Below, piece by piece: positions 21,214-33,427 of a stretch of DNA of 64,000 nt; within the stretch, counting starts at the first letter, position 1, and every line of letters starts with the position of its first letter. Source of the stretch: Sceloporus undulatus (lineage: Eukaryota; Chordata; Lepidosauria; Squamata; Phrynosomatidae); contig NC_056527.1 in the NCBI RefSeq assembly GCF_019175285.1, forward strand, positions 110,409,836-110,473,835, in the 5' to 3' direction. The position numbers were made by a program, and so were the translations under genes. The notes under the pieces are model-generated. The model had not been told where the DNA came from and did no database searches. It saw only the letters and a program-made list of their open reading frames with translations.

Positions 21214-24200
21214 GTAAGTTGCCATTGTTGTTCATACTCTGAAGTGGCCTGATTATCATCCTTAATTTTAAGAAGTAGGTTAACTGTTTTTAAGGACCAG
21301 CTTGTTTTCTATTCACTCTTCCTTTCTGTTCTTTTTAAGCCTTACAATGTCAGGTAGACAAAAGGCATCAGCAGGGCAACAGTTCATGCAAGCTTTTCTC
21401 ACCTAGTCATTCACTCAAAAAGAATGAGTGACATTAAAAGAAATAGAAAAAAACATAAAAACGCAAGGGCAAATAAATGATTGAAATAAATGGGAAGCTT
21501 TGTAACATTGAACACTGCAGACCACACACTTAGTTTTTAATTTTGGTTTTGTTTGTGACTGCTTCTCCTTTGTGTTTTTCATCCTATACTTTACACTAAG
21601 TTTCCTTTTGAGGGAAGGCCCTTTACCTTCTGTCTGTTTTTTCATGAATGTAATTTAACAAGATTAACTTTAATGCATGGGTTCACATCTCTGATTTTGA
21701 CTGTCATTTTATTTCAGTTTGATCTCTAATAACTACCAGCATATCCTGGCCTTCATTTTTGCTATTCATGAAATCAACAGGAATGTTGCATTGCTACCAA
21801 ATGTCACACTAGGATTTAGGATCTCTGACAATGCTTTTAATTCACGCCGAACCTGTTGGACCACCATCAGTCTTCTGTTCCTAGGACAAGGAAATAGCGT
21901 AAATTACCACTGTGGAAGGGTAGATAATTTAATGTCTGTCATTGGGGGACTCACAGCTGAGAACTCAATCCAGATGGCCAACATCTTATCTACATACAAA
22001 ATTCCTCAGGTATGTGTATCTAAAAAGATAGATATATGTATCTGAAATTGTTGTTGTTGTTGTGTACCTTCAAGTTGTTTCCAACTTATGGCGACCCTAA
22101 GCCAACCCTATTCATGGGATTTACTTCAGAGGGGGCTTGCCATTGCAAGCATTAGTAAGATACCCCCACAGAAATATATCTATACTGCTTGTCAAGGTTG
22201 ACCCTACTTAGTTGTGTTTTGACTGTTTTAACCTTTCAATGTCTGTGAAGATTAAAAGAAATGAGGGAAGCATTGAAAGAGGGCAGGTTTTTCAAAATTT
22301 TCAGGAGAGACTGGGTAGACACTCAGAAAATCATTTCCCCTTTTTTCCTACTTTGAATCTATTAGCAGCTAAGAATTGCTATTACTACCAGTATTGCCCA
22401 TGATTATTTTTTTAAAAAAATATTTATAATATATATTTCTTTTATATTATTACCTACTATAATGATCCTGCAAGGTCTCAGGGTCTAGGTTATTGGAAGG
22501 GTAAACCCAGGGAAGATGGTTCATGCTAGCTAATTGGCGGTGTGGACCCAATTGCCCCTGATACCCACTTGGGTACTGTTAGCCAATGGGAGAGGAGAAA
22601 GGCGTTGGATCAGAGCTGCAGCAACTACAACCCACAGCCCTGATCTTGTCTTTCAGCAGCGCAATAAAAAAAATCAGCAAAAAGCCTTTTTTGCACCCTA
22701 GAAAGGGTGCCATAGCTGCCAGCGCACGGCTTTTCCGCGATCCTTTGGCACTGTGTCACACCTCGACACCACCCTCAGGCTGGCCTTAATGGATGATCTG
22801 CACAGCCCCTAATTGTACAGGTCTTAGTGAAGCAATGAATCCCAAGTAAAGATTAATGGAAGCCAGGGACCATCTAGTTGGATGGGTTAGGTTTCTAGTT
22901 TTTTTTGAAAAAGGTATTGAAAAACAGGGTTGGCAATAGGTAGCGTTGGAGAATATTGTAGTTTTTTAATATAAGTACAGCTGTTTAACCTGTGTTTGGT
23001 TGAATTATTTTTCTTGTTAGCAACCAGGGGAAAATACTTGCAAAACCTGCAAGCTTTCTTGTTATAACTACAGCTACCTTTTACAATGTTATTTTCTAAT
23101 TTTAAATAAAGAGTTCACTTTTTAAATGTTCCATATTTATTCTGATTTACTGTATTTCTTAAGGAAGAGTGAAGGGTAAGCTCTGGTCACACAGATTATC
23201 AGGAACCCTATAACAATTCTTCTGTGCTCCCAATAGGCATAAGCAAGAGGGAGAGGTATTGAGCCCTTACACTCTCAGGAACCTGAGAGGGATTAAATAT
23301 CCAAAAAAGGGCTTGGTGGCAGTACTATTATGAGAAGAGGAGGCAAATCTGGATAGATTCCAGCTGCACTCCAGCCCACTTTTTGCCAGAACCCTGTTAG
23401 CCAACACAATTCTTCTTCCCACAGCAAAGGACCAAAATGGGTATTTTGAGAGAGTTGGTTTATCTTTGTGAATTAAGGAATACAGATGGGCATTTATCAC
23501 ACCCGAAATAAAAGCGACTTACCTCTCTTGGGTTAGAATCAATTGTGGCATGCAGTTGGATATTATTGCAGGGAAAATGCCACGGATGCCGCCGCCCAAT
23601 TGCATCCCAGCTAAAACCCAGCTACAAATTGTATTCAACTGGCCAATTTGCAAAGGGAGAGGAGAAAGGGAAACAAGGTGAGGCTTTCTGGGGGGTTAAA
23701 AAAATAGAAGGACCAGCAAGGTAAGCAGAGGACTAAGGGGCTTGACAGACCACCCCTAAGGGGTGGCCTGCAGCTGCCAATTTTAGTGCTGGATCAGGGC
23801 TGTGGTAACTACAACTTGCAGCCCCAATCTTGCCTTTCTGCAGCACAAAAAGGAACTTGCTGACTTTGCAAATCAGCCAGCTGAGTGTGGCTTGTAGGTG
23901 GGTTTTAGGTGGAATGCAGTCAGGCGGCGGCATTGATGGCATTTTCCCTGTGATAATGCCCAACTGCATCCCACAATGGAGTCTAACCCAGGAGAGGCAA
24001 GTCACTTTTATTTTCGGTGTGATAAACTCCATGGTTTGAAGGACAGATGGCAACGATGCCCCCTTCCTTATGTTGTTGGAGTGCATATCCCAGCCTTGAT
24101 TATCATTGGTGTTGCTCTGAATTACTACTGAGAGTGAGTTCCAACTACATCTTTAAGTTTCTGGAAGATTGTATCTTTCCAATCATTAAATCTTACTGTA

Positions 24201-27200
24201 TCTTTCCCATTAGCTCAGCTATGGTGCCTCTGATCCAGTGATGAGGGATAAAATTCGATTCCCTTCTTTCTACCACATGGTTCCTAATGGAGAGCTTCAG
24301 TATGTTGGGATAGTCCAGCTGCTCAAGCATTTTGGATGGAACTGGATAGGCCTTATTGTTTCAGATGATGACAGTGGGGAAACCTTTCTCCGAACCTTAA
24401 GACCAAAATTCTTGCAGAGCCACATTTGCATAGCTTGGACAATGGTGATCCCATTAGTGACAACCATTCTGGCACATGAGACAATTAGAGAAAAGCTGTG
24501 GCCAGTTTATTCTGCCCTGCTGTCTAATGAAATAAATGTGACTCTTGTGTCTGGGGACATCCAGTCTCTGGAAGGCTTACGAATGGCTTTATACGCTATG
24601 GAAATTGGGCTCAATCTCCCACCTGAGTGGGTGTGGATCATAACTGCTGGATGGGATTTCACAGTGGTAAATACCAATGCAAAATTCACCCACAAGACTT
24701 TCAATGGCACTTTATCATTTAGAATCCACACAAACGTGGTGCCAGGATTTGAAGAATTTCTTGAGGCAACAAACCCTTTCCAATCTACATTTTATTATCT
24801 CGATGTGTTCTGGGCCATAACTTTTCAATGTTCACTCCACAAGTATAACCTGTATGTGGGAGATAAAAACTGTAATGGAGAGGAAAGGTTGGGGAGCCTT
24901 CCTGGACATTTCTTTGAAATGGGACTGTCTGGCCAGAGCTATAATATCTACAATGGTGTTTATGCTGTGGCACATGGTCTCCATGCCATGCTTTTATTGA
25001 GATCCAAGCAGAAAACAATGAAGGAGGGAAAGAAGTGGAGCCTTCAGAACCTTCAGCCATGGCAGGTAGTCAGAGGTATTACTGTAAAAGCATAAAACAT
25101 GATGAAAAAATATGGATTAGACAAAGGACTCTTCTAGTACCTTTGGGACTAATTGGAAGAAAAATGTTTGTAGCATAAGCTTTTGTAGATACAGCGTACT
25201 TCATCAGATGGCTGAAGTAGACTGGGAGTGCATCTGCACTGCAGAATTAATGCAGTTTTACACAGCTTTAACTGCCATGCTCAGTGCTATGAAATTCTGG
25301 CTTTTGTAGTTTTGTGACTGTGATGACTAGGTCATCCTGTCATTTGGAAACTTCTCCTGACTACAAAGGGTTAATCTAGGGGGAGGTACATGTTAATGAG
25401 AGCTGACATCACATGCTAATGAGCTGTGACATCATAGCTGATGCAAGGTCTAACTGACCAATCAGAGAGTAGGACCGCGAGATTCAAGAACTTTCTATGG
25501 GAAATCTTTAAAAGGCCCTTTGTGGCCATGCAGTTCTTTGTCTCTCCCTCTCTCCTCTTGGGGGGAAACCATGCGTCCTTTGTTCTCCATCTTGGCTTTG
25601 GTTGGGGAAACCAGATGCTTTTCTTTGTCCTCTGAGCAGCTGGAGGACTGGCTCAGGAATGCAGGTAGAGTTGGCACGGAGTCAACTCCCTGATTCCAAG
25701 AATTCCACAAGGACTACAAAGCCCATCACTGTGTGAGTAGCTCAGGAACAATGTTAGTGCGTTTAGGTTTTTGTTATGTTATCCAAATAGCTTGGCTGAA
25801 ATGAACTCTTTGTAATTATGCTTCTATGCCTGCAAGGCAAGGAGGCCTTGCACGAATGATACCTTTCTATTCTATGCTATTTCTTTAAAATAAACTTCTT
25901 TCTTTAAAAGTATCGGCTGTCTCTCCCTCTGCTCCCTGTACATGCGTCTTGGGCTTGGGCTACTGGTGGCCGTGGGCTAGCAAGAAAGGAAACTAGATCT
26001 CTCTCCCAAGCAAGTCTCAGTGTGTGCTTGGGAAATATAGTTCATTGACAATTCACTGAGTGGTGGCAGCGGAAGAAAAGTTCTTTTCTTTTAAGGGACT
26101 CCCTGGGAGTAAGGGCCACGCACAGGGCATTGCTCCCAGGGAATTATCACAGTGACATATTTAGCCTTCTCTGTCAGAGAACTCTGTTGCTACAACAAAC
26201 TACAAATCCCAGGATTCCATAGGATGGAGCCATGGCAGTTAAAGTGGTGTCAAACTGCACTAATTCTGCAGTGTGGCAGCAGCCTGAGGGCTTGTCTTTA
26301 TGGTCCAAATAAAACAGTCTCAAAGCATCCTCATGGTAACCTATCTTCATGATGCAGGGCCAAATCCCCAAGTTGAGGGCAGACTGTCTTCATGATGTTC
26401 GACCGGTTCCACATCTAATCTTCTTTATCCTTCCCTTAAAGCACTTTTTATACACTTATCTTTTGCTCTGGATTTTGCAGGAAAACCCAGAGCACTGTAG
26501 TAACACTGGGCAGCTGTGTACACATGTGCCACCCACTTCTGCTGCTCCTAGCATGAGTTGCGCTCCCTCTGATGTCACAGTGAGGCACCTAGCTATTTGA
26601 TCACACCTGTACAAGACTCAGAGCTGCTCCTGGAGTATTCTAGCTCTAGAGCCTCCCAGATTCTCCTTGTTACCACCACATTCTGTAGTGATGTCCAGTT
26701 ACTGTCTACACATGCGTCCCTGCTTTGTCACTAGGCTCTGCCACTGCTGGCACATGTTACTCCCTCTGAACTCAGAAACAAGGTATCCAGGTTTGATCAA
26801 ATAGCTAGGTGCCTCATTGTGACCTCAGAGGGAGCCTCTCATGCTAGGAGCAGCTGAAGTGGGTGACACATGTGTACACAGCTGCCCAGTGTTGCTACAG
26901 TGCTCTGGGTTTTCCTGCAAAATCCAGAGCATTTGTTACAAACTCCATTCCCCCAAGCATATCCAGGGCAGCGATGTTGGCCTTACAGGAAAGTACAATA
27001 ACATCCCAAATCCAACCCCCCCCCCCAAAAAAACAAACAAACAGTGATACATTTATGGGGCCAACAAAAATGTGCCAAATACATTGGGTCCTTGGTATCC
27101 GTTGGATTTTGGTTCCAGGATCCCTCATAAATACCAAAATACTGGTATTTAATTCTTGTCTGAGATAAAATACAAGCTCTCTGAAATAAACAAGACTGGA

Positions 27201-30200
27201 GTTCCTGTTAGCTAGGAATGCACACTCTCTGAACAAAGAAGGACCTTCTGGAACAGCTTAATAATATTTATAGAAGGTAGAATTTATAGGCCTAGAGGAT
27301 GTGGCTTTAATCTAAATGTTAATTTATTTCTGACTGTATATGTAAAAAACATCTTGTGGAAGCAGTATAAAACATGGGCTCTGAAATGCCTCAATGTCTC
27401 ACTTTGGAACTTTCCAAAAGTGTGTACCAGTTTCTGCTGCTGAAAACTTTGTTTTTTCTCTCTACTTCTTGCTTTCATTGCTTTGCAAATTTGGACCAAT
27501 CTGCTAAGCAGTGAACCTCACTCTTGCTGACACAGACAAACCTTACAAAAATTTACCAAATATATACAAACTATATCCAATTTGAAAGAAAAAGAAACCC
27601 TTTTATTTTACTATTTTCATCAGAATCCCCCCCACAACTGGCTGCTTTCACTGCAAAATGGGTACAATTCTGTGTGACTACTTGGTTAGAGCATTACAGA
27701 AGACGGGTATATTTGTTGTCAACTCCCCAATTTTCCATATGCCTAAAAGAAGAAGAAGAGCTCAATAAGGATCTCTAGGACAGGAATACAACTGACTTTT
27801 TAGTAAACAGTGAGCTAGATTTTTACTGATTACTTTCACCATTTTTTAAACCTACTATGTTTTTTGGGGTTTTTTTTTTTTTTTGGTTCTCTTTCAATGT
27901 AGCTTCACTCCTTTCTCAGACGCATCCACTTTAACAATAGTGCTGGGGAAGAAATATCTTTTGGTGAGAATGGAGAATTTGCAGGTGGATACGATATCAT
28001 CAACCTGGTTACATTTCTCAATGGATCCTTCCAGAGAGTGCATGTTGGGTGGATGGACCCCAGGGCTTCCCCAGAGGAAGCCTTCACCATAAATGGAAGT
28101 GCTCTTATTTGGAACCCCAAATTTAAACAGGTCAGTGACATAACAACCAATGTAGAATTAGTAGTAGTAATAATAGTTGTCTTCTTCTTCTTCTTCTTCT
28201 TCTTCTTCTTCTTCCCACCTGACTTCTGTATTGTAGTTAGCGATTCACAACCTAAAGTTAAAGACCCTGTACTGCTCCATATTAATTAATCTTACATAGT
28301 CACAATTGTAGCACCATTGTCATGATTGTAAATTTTCCCCAACCCACCTTAAGAGCAAGCAGCCACATCAGGTGAAAGATATTCAGTTTCCAAATGTTTT
28401 CAGCCTCCTCTCACCAATGAGGAGGGCTGCAACAATCAGAAGCAGGACCTCTGAGCCAACTAATATTGAGTATTACAGAATTGCTTCAGATTATTTGTCA
28501 TGTGCTTTGACTTCATCTAAGGCTGCATCTGCACTGCATAAATAATGCAGTTTGACCAGCTCAATGCAATGGAATTCTGGGATTTGTAATAATGTGAGAG
28601 ATTTAGCCACAACAAACTATAAATCCCAGGATTCGATAGAAATCAGCCATGGCAGCTAAAGTGGTGCCCAACTGCATTATTTCTGCAGTGCAGATGCAGC
28701 CGACATTTCATCTGTAATGACTTTCTTCATGGTTACTCTTAGATGCCCCCCAGTTCAACCTGTGTTGAGAGCTGCCATCCTGGACAGAACATTTTACTTC
28801 ACCCAGAGAAGGAGGTTTGTTGCTATGACTGTGTTGAGTGTCCCATAGGGAGAATTTCCACCCAGTGGGGTAGGTGAAGACCATTTAAAGTTCAGTTGTG
28901 CTCAATTAATCTATTTTCTTTGCACAGAAAATCATGAAGGCCTTTCTAAACTGAAAAAAGTTGGGCTAACAGAGGATGCATATCTGATTGCCAGATCAGA
29001 AGCATTTGTGCTTCTGAGATTTCAGGGTGAAAATCTGAGGACTAGATATAGTTTCTGGTGATGCTGTTGGGGCAAACACCAATGATGTTACGATGGGCAG
29101 TCTCTGGTCACATCCCACCACCATAAAGTTATTTTTATTTAAGCAGGACTTTCATTGATTTTTCAAAACTCATATGGCACAATATTGGTGAAGTAGTCTG
29201 CTATGTTTGCCCATGGCAATTTTAAATATATTGTAAGCTCCCCTGGGTCTTGTGGTTGGAGAAAGGTGAGGTATAAATTGAAGACATGAATAAATTGATC
29301 TACAAACTTCAAACAATCACAACCAACAGGGAATTTAATTAAAACTTTCAGGATATGTATTCTTTGAAACAAGATGTTTTATTTTTCTTCATAACCAGGA
29401 AATCTTCCTTATACTCCAGGTAACAATCCCTATAAACATTACAATGCAACAAATAATTAGGAATCACAATTAGTACTGATGCTTTATTCCATTATTTTTG
29501 CATTTTGCTTGAAATCAAATGATTAATGGATGGCAGCTAAACAAATGAAAACTTTGAGACTCTGGAGTTCATCAGACAAGGGAAATTGGAACTATAATCC
29601 AATGGCAATCTGAACACAATCATAGGGTTATTGCGTGATAGACTACCATACGCAAATTTGGGCAATGGCATGCTATTTTCGGGCAATGGGAAGCCAGTGC
29701 ATACGCAATACGCAATCATGTAATTTCGCTAAACTAGCGAATTCACGTGAATGTGTTCTGGCTGCACTTTCTTTTCATGCGAAATTAAGAGAAATTCCTC
29801 TGGTGTGATAAACTCCTCTGTCTTTTTTTCAGATGCTGAACAATGTGATAAGTGCCCAGATGATCAGTTTCCAAATATGAACCAGCACCAATGTATTCCT
29901 AAAGAAATAAGCTACCTATCTTTCCAGGAGCCTTTAGGAGCAGTTCTGACTGCTCTAGCTCTTTTTCTTTGTGTGATCACAGTTGTTATGATGGGGACCT
30001 TCATTCACAACTGCAATACTCCCATTGTCAAAGCCAATAACTGGAACATTACCTGTATCCTGCTCTCTTCTCTGCTGCTCTGTTTCCTCTGCTCTTTTTT
30101 ATTCATTGGAAGGCCTGGGACTGTGACCTGTTTTCTCAGGCAAACAGTTTTTGGCATTGTTTTCTCCATAGCTGTGGCTTCTGTTCTAGCCAAAACCATC

Positions 30201-30734
30201 ACTGTGGTTTTAGTCTTCATGGCCACCAAACCGGGGAATAAGATGAGTAAATGGCTTGGAAAGAGACTTGCAGTGCTAATTATGATTCTTTCTTGTCTTA
30301 TTCAATTTGACATCTGTGTAGCTTGGCTGATTTCTTCTCCTCCTTTCCCAGAGTTTGATGTACACTCTCAAATAGGGCAGATCATAGTGCAGTGCAACGA
30401 GGGTTCAGAACTCATGTTTTATGCTGTCCTAGGCTACTTGGGTCTGCAGGCCATTATTAGCTTCACTGTGGCTTTCTTTGCTCGGAAGTTGCCTAATACT
30501 TTTAATGAAGCCAAGCTGATCACTTTCAGCATGTTGGTCTTTTGCAGTGTTTGGGTGTCCTTTGTCCCTACACGTCTGAGCATGAAGGGGAAATATATGG
30601 TAGCTGTGGAGATCTTCTCCATTTTGGCCTCTGGTGCTGGCTTGTTAACTTGCATCTTTCTTCCTAAATTATACATTATCATAATGAGGCCTGATCTGAA
30701 CACCAAGGAGCAGCTAGTGAGAAAAAAAGTATAG
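20969..30734 (+). CDS. V2R-C, vomeronasal type-2 receptor, intact, 6 exons
   Basis: Join of 20969-21213, 21718-22009, 24214-25065, 27903-28130, 28743-28869 and 29833-30734: 2646 nt, 881 aa, all GT/AG, phases 2,0,0,0,1. Signal peptide with [14 protein letters not shown]; flytrap domain ~50-530; NCD3G ~540-602; seven TMs ~615-860; tail ends EQLVRKKV, about three residues shorter than A and D. The class C disulfide cysteines are kept. Intron 3 carries a MITE with a probable solo LTR and a foldback element; none touches a splice site. Closest relative in the window is V2R-A (exons 3-5). Family knowledge: plasma-membrane chemosignal receptor of vomeronasal neurons. The exact ligand cannot be told from sequence. 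Confidence 0.95.
21718..22009 (+). CDS. V2R-C exon 2
   Basis: 292 nt after acceptor [25 protein letters not shown] to [15 protein letters not shown]; donor GTATGT. Confidence 0.94.
22047..22150 (-). mobile_element. partial Sauria-type SINE, minus strand, in V2R-C intron 2
   Basis: (TTG)n then TTTCCAACTTATGGCGACCC and GGCTTGCCATTGC: the 3' half of the SINE only. Confidence 0.6.
22590..22830. mobile_element. MITE fragment related to the 2.4-kb element
   Basis: AGCTGCAGCAACTACAACCC and the AAAGGGTGCCATAGC stretch match the interior of the elements at 2.5 and 23.74 kb. Ends not resolved. Confidence 0.4.
23493..24026. mobile_element. MITE with ~45-bp inverted ends, second MITE nested
   Basis: TTTATCACACCCGAAATAAA begins the left end and is inverted at the right (ATTTTCGGTGTGATAAA). 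The inverted match runs on to the TTGGGTTAGA/TCTAACCCA pair. A different MITE (CTTGACAGACCACCCCTAAG, about 23738-23860) sits inside. Confidence 0.65.
24214..25065 (+). CDS. V2R-C exon 3
   Basis: 852 nt, 284 codons. LSYGASDPV start, [42 protein letters not shown] end; donor GTAGTC. Confidence 0.95.
25215..26287. mobile_element. palindromic MITE split by an LTR
   Basis: The left half (GTGCATCTGCACTGCAGAAT) and right half (CAGTTAAAGTGGTGTCAAAC to CTGCAGTGTGGCAG) are the two arms of the 4.6-kb MITE family, separated by an 833-bp insertion. Confidence 0.65.
25319..26151 (+). mobile_element. probable solo LTR (endogenous retrovirus or LTR retrotransposon), fossil
   Basis: 833 bp, starts TGTGATGACT, ends TTATCACA (TG...CA), flanked by the direct repeat GTGAC at 25314-25318 and 26152-26156. 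A TTTAAAAGG box near 25507 and AATAAA near 25888 set the orientation. No internal viral genes. Family not assigned. It is younger than the MITE it entered. Confidence 0.7.
26464..26931. mobile_element. foldback-type element with ~140-bp inverted ends
   Basis: 26464-26602 (TGCTCTGGATTTTGCAGGAA...) is the inverse of 26793-26931 with few differences; a ~190-bp unique core separates them. Non-coding. Superfamily unknown. Confidence 0.7.
27080..27150. mobile_element. mariner/Tigger-like MITE fragment
   Basis: TTGGGTCCTTGGTATCCGTT and TTTTGGTTCCAGGATCCC are typical of the ends of a mariner-type non-autonomous family. A decayed relative is at ~60.65-60.84 kb. Confidence 0.4.
27903..28130 (+). CDS. 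V2R-C exon 4
   Basis: 228 nt, 76 codons, [20 protein letters not shown] to KFKQ. The acceptor follows a long T-tract. Confidence 0.94.
28179..28215. repeat. (TTC)n microsatellite
   Basis: About 12 TTC units 50 bp after exon 4. Confidence 0.9.
28522..28704. mobile_element. palindromic MITE in V2R-C intron 4
   Basis: GGCTGCATCTGCACTGCATA and its inverse ATTTCTGCAGTGCAGATGCA bound a copy of the 4.6-kb family; ends just before exon 5. Confidence 0.7.
28743..28869 (+). CDS. V2R-C exon 5
   Basis: 127 nt; [29 protein letters not shown]. Donor GTAGGT differs from GTAAGT in A and D but is acceptable. Confidence 0.93.
29615..29815. mobile_element. possible MITE before V2R-C exon 6
   Basis: CpG-containing sequence (GTTATTGCGTGATAGAC) ending GTGTGATAAACTCC, an end seen in other MITEs here. 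Not mapped precisely. Confidence 0.3.
29833..30734 (+). CDS. V2R-C exon 6, seven-TM domain
   Basis: 902 nt ending [49 protein letters not shown]. Slightly shorter tail than A and D. Confidence 0.95.
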
Positions 30735-30925
30735 TTATACTTGAGAGAGGACATGATATTGTCATCGAATTCTGTGATGTGATGTGGTAGTTATGGTGTG
30801 TTCCTCCGCTCTTGGTATGGTCCATTACATTTCCCACAGCTCAAAAATTTTAAAATATTTGTTTGATTAGTATCCTTTAAGAGCAACTTGTCAAATACTA
30901 TCTTTCATTCTTTCTTTCTTTCTTA

Positions 30926-31449
30926 GGCCCATTACAAACGGGCCGTTTTGTGCGTGTGGAGCACGCACTAGGGTTAGAAAGGGGTGGTGCTTCCGCACCC
31001 CCCTAACCCTAGTGCGTGCTCTGCACACACAAAATGGCAGCGGCCGTTCCACACAGCTGCTGCCATGAGGATGTCATGACTGCACCGCCTCTATAAGGGG
31101 CGACGCGGAAGTGATGTCCTCGCTCCGTGCTAGGGCGCCTAGTGCGCCCTTAGCGTGGAGCAGGAAGGAGCTCCGTTTCAGAGCTCCTTCCTGGTTTGGT
31201 CCGCTGGGCGCAGTCTTCACACGGTTGCGCCCAACGGACCAAAGGAGCCTCCGCGGGGTGTCCTTAGGGCTTGAAGCCCTAGGGACACCCCTTATCAGGC
31301 TGCGTGGAAGCGGCATTTTGCTGCTTCCCCGCAGCCTGAAATGCGGCAGATCGGGGCCTCAGTGGCTGCCGTTCTGGCCACTGAGGCCCCGATACACTGG
31401 GGAAAGGGGCGGGTACAGCCCGCCCCAAATGGGCGGTCTGTAACCCGCC
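30926..31449. mobile_element. GC-rich Harbinger-like MITE
   Basis: Ends GGCCCATTAC and inverse GGCGGGTTAC, flanks TTA and TTT. The CpG-rich interior stands out sharply from AT-rich surroundings. No transposase. Confidence 0.6.
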
Positions 31450-31796
31450 TTTTTTTCTTTCTACCACCCACCAATCTACCACATAGCGTAGCTGGTGTAT
31501 TATGAATGTATTTGTACTCCACCCCATAGCAAATGATCTAAGGGTGGTATACAATTATTAAATAATTAATTTTTAAATAGAAAGAAAAGGGTAAGAATGA
31601 AGAATGAAAAAAGAGGGTAAAAATGACACCCAAGTCAGTGTGGCCTACAAACTCTCATACTGTGCATGCATTAAACCTCAAATCTATCAAAGGATTAATA
31701 ATTACATGATAAGAAGATAATTCTGAGCAGGACCACCATGAAACTTTTTCTGACTTTGTACAGAAGGAAGGCATGCTTAAACTCCATTTTGAAGTA

Positions 31797-32050
31797 CACT
31801 GCTCCCTCGGGTTACGAAATTAATTCGTTCCGCGGCCGCTTTCGTAACCCGAAAAGCCTTCGTAAGCCGAAATGCCATAGGCGCTAATGGGGAAAAGTCG
31901 CGATTCCGTGTGAAATAGCGCCGAAAAGCACCAAAATTTTTTTCGTAACCCGAAAAAACATTCGTAACCCGGAACAATTATTTCCTATGGGATTTTTTCG
32001 TATCCCGGAAATTTCGTAACCTGGGTATTTCGTATCCCGAGGTACCACTG
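31797..32050. mobile_element. mariner/Tigger-like MITE at TA, absent from the paralogous site
   Basis: Inverted ends CTCGGGTTACGAAA / TTTCGTATCCCGAG, flanked by TA (31795-31796 and 32051-32052). The paralogous empty site is at ~50600 (GGAAGAAAAGGCATGC). The palindrome is CpG-rich. Confidence 0.75.
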
Positions 32051-32244
32051 TAAAGGCATGCTTGTGTGTCTCAAACTGCAAGCCAACCCAGTTGTTGCTA
32101 CCATACAGCCTCCTTCAGCTCACTGCAGGTGGATTGGAACATGTTTTATTTCCAGTTTGCCCAGTGAACTACCTTTCTCTGCTATGATAAGCACTCATAG
32201 GAACAGGACCAAGAGCAGTAGGGGGACGTGCAATGTATTTGCTT

Positions 32245-32375
32245 TTGTTGTGTGCCTTCAAGTGACTCACCCAAGGCCACTCAGTGGGTTTTCATGGCTG
32301 AGCAAGTAAACAAACCTCAATCTCCCGAGTCCAAATACTACGCTCAAACCACTATACCATCCTGGCTTTTGCAGC
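32245..32375 (-). mobile_element. internally shortened Sauria-type SINE, minus strand
   Basis: TTGTGTGCCTTCAAGTGACT joins directly to CACCCAAGGCCACTCAGTGG; the middle of the SINE is missing. The paralogous copy at 50.8 kb is longer. Confidence 0.6.
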
Positions 32376-32951
32376 ATATAGCTGTCACAATATTGAGAAA
32401 GTTAGAACTGAAGTAGGAGAAGGCCAAATGAAGTCTACTTCCACTTCTGCTCCAGCTGTTTACAATGTTGCCTTGAACTGGGTGAGACATACCAAGTATA
32501 GCTGGCAGATGCTGCTCCTGGCTGGCTTGGGCTGTTCTCATACCTGAAACACCTTCTTTTCCTTCATCCAAGGAGTGTCTCCCTCCATCTTTCCTCTGAT
32601 CTCACTGCCAGCCATTTCCCTTTCTAGGGTCTACCATGAGTACACTGAGAAGGCTTTTCATAACCATATGTAGGACCTGAACATTTGCTATAAACCTCTG
32701 GTGTCCAGAACCAAGGGAGGCAAGCAGACTGGATATTGCACCCCCCCCCCAAAAAAAAACCCTCTTTCTTCTCACTAGCCCTATGTCAGTTCTTATGAAT
32801 TGTAAAAGTTACACCAGAATTGCTAGTGTTGACTTCTATCCTGTTTACCTGACCAGAAACAGACTATCATCAGTTATAGGAAAAAAAGAAACACATTTTC
32901 TTAGATTGTCCTGAGACCTAAGGATTTCCAGAAAACAAACAATTAGCTCTG

Positions 32952-32976
32952 TGATTATTAAAATGACTGTGATCAG
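32952..32976 (+). promoter_or_regulatory. conserved V2R upstream block, gene D
   Basis: TGATTATTAAAAT then GACTGTGATCAG, starting 231 bp before the V2R-D ATG. The homeodomain-like core is TGATTA here, not TAATTA. Confidence 0.55.
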
Positions 32977-33182
32977 TACTACTGTTCTTTGAATCCCTGT
33001 GGGTAGTCTTCAAAAGTAACATTGAAACAGTTCTTTTCTGCTATTCTGTTCGGGATTTAGTCTGTGAAGAGCACTGTCCAAACAGTCAGTCTACAGATTA
33101 ATCTGAGGCAGACAGATCTGCCAATAAAAGCTTTTCTCTTTCTTCTGCCAAGACCTAGTGGGCCCTGAAGGTTAGCAGAAAG

Positions 33183-33427
33183 ATGTCCAGCTGGTGCTTG
33201 GCTGCAGACATCTTATCATTCTGGTTGGTTTTGCTGCTGCTGTCACTGCATTATTCTTCCAGCAAGTGTTTGAGTTCATGCAAGCGGAGTGAGGGGACAA
33301 GAGTTCAAGCTCATCCATATGAACCTTCAAAAGATATTTTCATTGGTGAATTTGTATCCATTACACTTCATAATGTCATTGAGCCAGATTATCAGAAGCA
33401 TCCAGAGTCCTCAGGAACATTTAATTA
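33183..33427 (+). CDS. V2R-D exon 1
   Basis: 245 nt; leader, then [20 protein letters not shown]; phase-2 end, donor GTAAGT. Confidence 0.92.

Larger units (their letters stand above)
31480..32640 (+). repeat. intergenic segmental duplication, copy 1
   Basis: Downstream flank of V2R-C and upstream flank of V2R-D; aligns with 50270-51900 before V2R-F. Each copy has private insertions. Confidence 0.75.
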
